A DNA stretch of 64,000 nt from Chiua virens (Eukaryota > Basidiomycota > Agaricomycetes > Boletales > Boletaceae). The first letter of the stretch is position 1, and each line of letters begins with the position of its first letter. The DNA is taken from assembly GCA_019787685.1 (NCBI GenBank), contig JAHNUO010000005.1, positions 248,001 to 312,000 of the forward strand, written 5' to 3'. This document shows positions 58,083 through 64,000 of this stretch, one piece after another. The position numbers and the translations under genes are program-made. The notes below the pieces were generated by a model. That model was not told the origin of the DNA, did not search any database, and was given only the letters and a program-made list of their open reading frames with translations.

Positions 58083-59241
58083 ATGCAAGTAGGGGATCAC
58101 TCTGTACACATCCTCGTCGACGGAAAGGAATTAGAAGAACATTGCATCGAATTCGAGACGCCGACAAGAATGAGATGTTGGATTGCGTCAGAAGAAGGCA
58201 AGGTATGTAGTGGTACTTTCTTACATCTGCTATTGCTGACACGAGCTGTCACCTCATTCGTGTCAGACATTCAGTATAAAATGGCAATGCCATGCGGAGA
58301 CCCGCACGCAAGGAGGCAAGGCTGACATTACTGTGGATGGAATCGAATGCGCGCACCCAACCATGTATCCTGGCGGATTGGGCAAAGGAGATATTAAAGT
58401 GAGGCAGGGCATGAATACTGCCAGCAAAACCCATGATTTCATGTTCTTGCGTGTTCAGCTGGATGGTGAGGCCTTGAGGTTCCATTTCTCGTTTGTCATG
58501 CAAGCCTGAGGAGGCTGATGTTTTATTCTCTTGATCAAGATGATGACCGATTGTTAGACAAAAAGGTCCCTAACGGATTTGGGGAGATTTCAGTGAGGAT
58601 TAGACACGGGACATTGGACATAGTTCCCCTTGTCTGCCAGCATAACAGAACAGTTCCAGAGGTTGAGTGCAGGTTTCACGAAAAATCCATTAAGGCATGC
58701 GATCATCGAATAGGGTAAGTTTGTGCCTCAGCATGATTCCCAAAACATTGTCCAATTTTCATAGTTTCGGTCCAGAGAAACCTAAAGCTTTCCTCGGCAC
58801 ACATGTCTCTCATCTCACCGCCAATGATGAGTTACCATTGTTCTTTATTTTCAAGTACAGTCCGCTTGGTGTGCCATCCATTCCTGCATTATTTTCACTT
58901 TATCTTTTTTGACTTGACTGTCCTAGCTGTTTTGCAAGCGCATGGAATTGTCCCAAGTCCTAGTCCCAAACTCGAGTCCCAAAGACTCCAGAGTGATGAC
59001 CCGCTTCAAGCTAAGTCTGAATTGCAAGAAATACGGGAAACGATGAATCTTCTTCAGGTATTTTTATTTTTTACGTTTGTACTCGAGCTGCATATATGCA
59101 TCACAGAAACAGCTCAAAAGACTTGGGGATCTGGAAGTTAGGTTGTCAGAACCAAATCCGAAAAGAATCAAACGCGAAGATTCAAATACAGGGAAACGAC
59201 TTGTTTTTGCTTCTGACGTGATAGATCTCACTGTGGATTGA
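58083..59241 (+). CDS. DUF7918 domain protein with C-terminal basic tail
   Basis: Six in-frame exons: 58083-58202, 58267-58465, 58540-58714, 58765-58868, 58927-59057 and 59107-59241. The N-terminal beta-rich domain (LEEHCIEFETPTRMRCWIASE, TFSIKWQC, GDIKVRQGM) and the SIKACDHRIG motif match the DUF7918 family that is abundant in basidiomycetes. A helix (ELQEIRETMNLLQKQLKRL) follows, then a basic cluster PNPKRIKRED, a likely nuclear localisation signal, and the ending VIDLTVD. No enzymatic function is known for the family. The final IDLT resembles a SUMO-interacting motif, which is inference. Confidence 0.75.
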
Positions 59242-59552
59242 TTCACGTGTTGATTCGAATTATCCACATATCCCCTTTAGATTTCAAATCTGGTTTGCAG
59301 GTTCTATGGGCATTCTACGGTAATCTGGTGTCGTTTTCACTTGTAATTTGCATTCAGTCAGTACAGATCATGTCAGTCTTTGTCTGTTGAGGTGACTGAT
59401 TGGGGAATGATGCAACAAGCCTGAGGGGGTAGGGAACCAATGCAACAACAGAAACTGAGAGAAAGAAGGATGAATTTTTGATATCTGAATGTCGACGTAG
59501 CCTCAGCTAATGAGAAATGACCAGATCTTGTGTAACGCACTTTGCATGTCGA
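59242..59552. other. intergenic, convergent 3' ends
   Basis: About 310 bp between the DUF7918 stop and the stop of the HET gene. No gene seen. Confidence 0.5.
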
Positions 59553-62500
59553 TTAAAGCACGTCCAACATGCGTACATTAGCAACCAGCTTGGACACCGG
59601 CACATCCTCCCGGATTTGCACTCTGATAATACAATCCGTAGCGACCCTTTTATACTCTGCCATGTTTCGGCGAGTAGGCGCAAGTAACAGTGCACTAAAT
59701 GGCTGCCGAAGGCGAGCAAGGAGCTGCATCGCTTCCGCTTCAACACCCGTGTCTGTCGATATGAACGGCGAAGCAGATCCAAATGGCACTGTATCTGACA
59801 GCGCTGGGCAGGCCGCATCAGCAGGATCAAGGACGCTGGAAGAGCTCTCCAAGTCCGATGGAAAGGACTGATCATCTGCGTCCCCAATGTCTTCAACGAG
59901 CCGTCTGTCTAGCAAGAAGTCGATCCAGGGGTGAACTAGAATCAGAGAATCCAATCGAGAAATATTTTCTGTGGTTCGGATCTCTATGCGTCCGAAAGCG
60001 GCCGTCTTCACGTAGAACACGCGTTCCGAAGCGACGAGAGTTGCGGATACGTGTCCGAGTCGGAAGGCAATGCATGGCAGCCTCATCCGCTTTCCTGAAA
60101 ATAACGGCGCAGAAAGCTTAAGGAGTTCGTCGTACAACTTCATAAGTTGGGGCATGCTGGGTGAGGAGGCTCGCAGTCCGGTGGTCATGGTTTCCATCTC
60201 GGCAGTGCTGATAGTGTGAGGGATGTGTGTTGTCGGTAACTCGCCAAACACAGTAAGTTCACTGGGGAGGCAGCTATTGAAGCTCCCAGATCTCCCTGTC
60301 CAGGCTAGGATACTTGTATCCCCTGAGCTTGCCAGGAGCTGTGCCAACAGTCGCCCGAGCGCGTGATCTCGCTCACCATAGACGACAGGTAACTGAAACA
60401 GAGAAGATGCCGAACAATGCATATGCTGCATCCTCTGGGACTGTCGTCTCGCGTTGAGAGGCTAGGCAAAGCTTTTCCCGAATGTTGTCTAACCCCGGTT
60501 GAAGTGCTGTCAATGCGTCTGTTGAGACACCCGTAGCTTCCTCCATCTCCGAGACAATCTCCGGTGACATTTTGTGGTTCGGAGCGTCGAGGTTCCTGTA
60601 TAGTGTCCAATCATCGTTGTAAAATCGGACAACCTTGGACGCATGATACTCTTGGAATGTCCATATACGAGAATTCCAGATGCTATTCACAAGATCGCCG
60701 TGCTCTGATGGCGGGGATACTCCGAGGAGAAAGACAATGGTCAGAGAAGCACCTCGGTACCAGCTGAACATGGACACGAGGGCCTCTTGGAGCACGAAAT
60801 GATCTGCCTTGTCGATGCAGCACGTATCGCTCCACGCCCAATGAAATCCGGCATCTCGCGCAACCTTGCAGAATTTTTGGAGCTTTTCATGAGTCGGAAA
60901 AACTTCGAGGTCATAAACGGGGACGCGGATGACCTTTTCATACAGGGGCTCGTAATCTTCCCACTTGTGTGAAAACATGGCATAACGAAAGTATTTCCCA
61001 ACTTCTTGATTGATACGGTCGGTAATCGATGTTTGTAGTCATGGATGACACAAGCTCCATGCAGGTTGGCGACACTTCGAATGCTGAAGCTTGCTCGGGT
61101 CTGGTGCAAAGACGGCCAGAAGCAGTGTCGATGAGCACTCGCGGTAAATCACGGATAGCATCCTGAATCGTCTTCCGAATGACTGTCCTCGTGTTCTTGT
61201 ACCGGAGGTAGTGTTCTACGGGACATAAATTCAATAGACGATTTTTACTGGGGAGCCATCACTCTTACCGCGTGTATCCGCATCAGGGGACTCTGACAGC
61301 TTCACGAGCAACGTCTCGAATGCATATAATGCATCCTGATAACGTCCAGACCCACGCAATGCCATGTACTTCTGCTCTTGGTTAGCTAGTGACATCGGAT
61401 CGAGAGTAGTGGCCTGACATGACAAATTTCGTTGGAAGATATGTCAAGTGTAGTTACAGTGACAATGACATACCTCATCTGCGTCGTTTATCGCATGCTC
61501 CCACTTGCCCCCTGCTGCGTGCGCCTTGCTTCGCTTGAGGAACAAAGCTTGTGGAGAGGGTGGATCCAGTCCCAATGCATCCGAGTAAAGAGAGGCGGCT
61601 CGTTCGTATTGCTTTGCTGTCACCGCGATGTCTCCGAGATCCTCTAGCTTCTTGCAAGAACGAGATTTGAAATCGAACAGAAAACGAGGGCTCAGCTTGA
61701 AGCGTAGCCTGTTCCGCGGGTCCAGGAAGTCACTGAGAATTTGTTTTGCCTCCTTGCTTTCGATTTCTTGCTCTAATTCACGCATCATCTCGTGGAAACA
61801 CTCGGTCTCATCACGGATCCGACGGACCGCTTCAAGGCGTTCAAATAGTGCTTTGATAACAGTGAGTCTCGGCACCTTGAACTTGATATTAGATTTAGTT
61901 TCTCTCGTGCACATCATCAGAGGATGGCACGCACGTTGCTGGCGTAGGATAAAGTGTTCTTCCACGACCCATCCTGGGCCGTCAACTTAGCCTTTGCCCA
62001 TTCACCCAAGACGCTCTCGTGGTTCCATGGTGACAGTGGATCAAGCTCAATCGTCTGAAGATCTTGCGTGAGAACGTCTAACTAGCACAAGTCGGACATG
62101 ATGCACTTGATTTGTATCATTCAACGCATCCTCCCACAAACCCTTCATGATATACGCCTGGCTTCGCTTGACTAAGGTGCGTTGCGGAAGGGCCGGGTTG
62201 AGAGATAATGCAGCTGAATAGTGGGCGATAGCATCGTCGGGTCGTTGGGAAGACATAGCGTCATCTCCGAGGGACTGTGACATTTCGAGGCACCGCTGCC
62301 TGAAATCTAACGTAGATCGATCAAATAAGTGAAGCAAGCGATGGCACCAGGGTTGCTCAGGCGCTCACCTGCGGCCCATCCCGCGCGCTCTTCGTTCGTG
62401 TTTATCTGTGCTGCCAATTCTTTGTTCATCTGATGGAAACACTTGACTGCGTCTGTTATATTGTTGCATATCTCGAGGTGGTCACAAATTGCACGATAAA

Positions 62501-63709
62501 GCACGAATCGTAAAGCCACAAGCTACAAACAGCACGTTAACCGTGGCACACGAAATCCAACTTGAATGAGATACTCGCATTGACGAGGGCAGCCAAGATG
62601 TCCTTCCACGAGCTTCTCGTTAGCATTGACTTTACCCACTCCCTCATAAGCGATACAGGGGTAGACAAATCGCCTAACAGTGCCATCTCCTGGAAAGTGG
62701 GGATGCAAACAGGGCCAGGGTGTTGTTCAAATACGCGGTAATACGATGATATACAACTCACCAAGAGTGCAGACAAACTTTGTAAGGCAATTGTCCCGCT
62801 CTCTCCAACTACTGCAACAAACTGGCCATCTGGGGACAAAGAAATTGAACGTATATTTTCATGATGGTAGATGACTCCGAGCGCAGTAGGAATCGACGCC
62901 TCCCAAATGGTGAGTGTATTCTCGATAGAGTATGCGAAGAACAGCTCGTGTTGGGGTAGGGCGATGGCAGAGTAGCAGCTGGGGCTTAATGGAATTGTCC
63001 ATTTGGAGACGGTGGACCCGGTAGATGTGTCGAGTTTTACGACCATGTCGCTAGATATGATGAAGAGATGATTGTTAACCCAGGAAAGACCACGCCGGAG
63101 GTCACCCTGGCCACATTGTACAGAAACGCTGACGAGTGATTTGGCTCTTTCGCTATCCCAGATTCGGAGATTTTGCAGAGTGACTGTTGCAATTCTGTCT
63201 CCCTGTGGTGAGTATTTGGCTGCTACCACCATGACTGAGAAGTAGCTGTGTTTGAGTGTTTTTATCCTTTTCTGAATTGCGATGTCCCATACGGTAGCTG
63301 TGTCTTCTGACGCGATAACGAGTTGCGTCGAGTCTTTAGGCGAGAAGTCAACTGAATTGACGAGGTGGAAATGCCCGTCCGAGTCATCCCCAAGTCGGAA
63401 GCATTCGTGTGTCTCTGCGTTCCACACCTGCACCCCGCTCCAACGTGTCCCCGCTGCGATCCATCTACCATCATTAGAGACAGCGAGAGACACAACATCG
63501 CTTGCTTTTAGTAATGTTGCCACTTGTTGACTATCTTCGAGTCGCCACACTTGAACTTCTTGACCCCCGCTCACCAGATGCTTGCAATCTGGCATGAATT
63601 CTACGATATGTATTTTGTCGCAAGATTGGATTTTGCATTCTGGTCTGATGGTGAGTATCAGCACGATTCCTCCGTGTCTGAACGTACCTGCGGCTGACGA
63701 CATGGACAT
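59553..63709 (-). CDS. WD40-TPR-HET protein (allorecognition/NLR-related)
   Basis: Start ATG 63709-63707 (MSMSSAAE spliced to CKIQSCDK), stop at 59553. The first part (about 63,640-62,700) holds WD40-type repeats: VSLAVSNDGRWIAAGT, VQVWNAETHECFRL, NSVDFSPKDSTQLVIASED, IRSISLSPDGQFVAVVGE. Next come two TPR blocks (RCLEMSQSLGDDAMSSQRPD, YSAALSLNPALPQRTLVKRS; then CKKLEDLGDIAVTAKQYERA, ALGLDPPSPQALFLKRSKAH) and LRGSGRYQDALYAFETLL. The last third is a HET domain: MFSHKWEDYEPL, DAGFHWAWSDTCCIDK, ALVSMFSWYRGASLTIVFL, SRIWTFQEYHA, and AAYALFGIFSVS with LPVVYGE. HET domains trigger cell death in fungal non-self recognition. Most junctions fit; the one near 62,570-62,520 leaves one extra base, so two adjacent genes or a frameshift remain possible. 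Confidence 0.7.
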
Positions 63710-64000
63710 CCTGAGCTCAGATGAGGCCCCAGAAAGGCAATTGAGGGAGTCAACGCAGAATCCCCACTCGGTCCATCTTAAGATAGCGCAAGACCCATTG
63801 TTGACAAAGTGCGTGCACAGGATGCATCGCCTCGTGTTTTCAGCGACACGCACCCTCAGCCCAGCCGTTCCGGGCCGATGTGTGAGCGACGTTTCGTCGG
63901 CAACTCATAATTCATCCATCATTCGCAGTTATGTCAGGAAGTTCGTTGGGAACATGTGCGTGCAGTGTTGTGCATCCACGAAAGCGGCACTGAAGACAAT
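63710..64000. other. upstream region of the WD40-TPR-HET gene
   Basis: About 290 bp of promoter or 5' UTR to the window edge. No second gene was recognised. Confidence 0.4.

Overview
This is a window of a fungal nuclear genome, almost certainly a basidiomycete (Agaricomycotina). Genes are dense on both strands and cut by many short introns, mostly 45-75 nt with GTRNGT donors and CTRAY-type branch sites. Several families are typical of mushroom-forming fungi: DUF7918, TPR-HET proteins, F-box/LRR proteins, a GxxxxGKT GTPase family and expanded HxxxD acyltransferases. I cannot fix the species from sequence alone.

Layout. 0-7 kb: the end of a C2H2 zinc-finger gene, a coiled-coil gene (-), thiamine pyrophosphokinase (+, intact, six exons) and the autophagy scaffold ATG17 (-, whole but with eight one-base frame breaks). 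7-18 kb: a tandem array of four HxxxD acyltransferase paralogues (+), only the fourth intact; a fifth, inverted copy lies at 33-35 kb. 18-23 kb: a small TUDOR-domain gene (-), a broken fucosyltransferase-like gene and a decayed condensin subunit 3 (YCG1). 24-30 kb: a GTPase gene (-) that holds the most unusual structure of the window. 30-36 kb: a transportin (KAP104) relic, MIM1, acyltransferase copy 5 and a TRIP4-type zinc-finger gene. 36.5-39.5 kb: no recognisable gene. 39.5-45.6 kb: a CS-domain membrane protein, a large disordered protein and ERG28. 45.6-48.8 kb: degenerate repeats and a possible transposase scrap. 48.8-64 kb: F-box/LRR protein, VCX1-type Ca2+/H+ exchanger (19 exons), peroxisomal enoyl-CoA hydratase 2, a DUF7918 protein and a WD40-TPR-HET protein.

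Main discovery candidate. Inside the GTPase gene (24.8-28.5 kb) an 85-bp unit is repeated 43 times. Read on the gene's strand, each unit is a complete spliceosomal intron of about 82 nt (GT donor, CTRAT branch-like site, pyrimidine tract, AG acceptor) followed by exactly three nucleotides and the next donor. The GT and AG are kept in every unit. The three nucleotides between AG and GT are the most variable part. Coding phase is 0 before and after the array, so any number of one-codon exons keeps the frame. Beyond the repeats lie two single-copy 3-nt candidate exons with good 56-58-nt introns, then a 7-nt exon that restores the frame to the conserved C-terminus. The array sits in a sharply bounded CpG desert of about 6 kb.

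A second theme is the pattern of frame breaks. ATG17 and acyltransferase copies 1, 2 and 5 carry at least 12 single-base insertions, mostly pyrimidines on the coding strand. Neighbouring genes with as many introns (THI80, ERG28, VCX1, F-box/LRR, DUF7918, CS-domain) read cleanly. This may be real decay with an insertion bias, or local assembly error; raw reads would decide.
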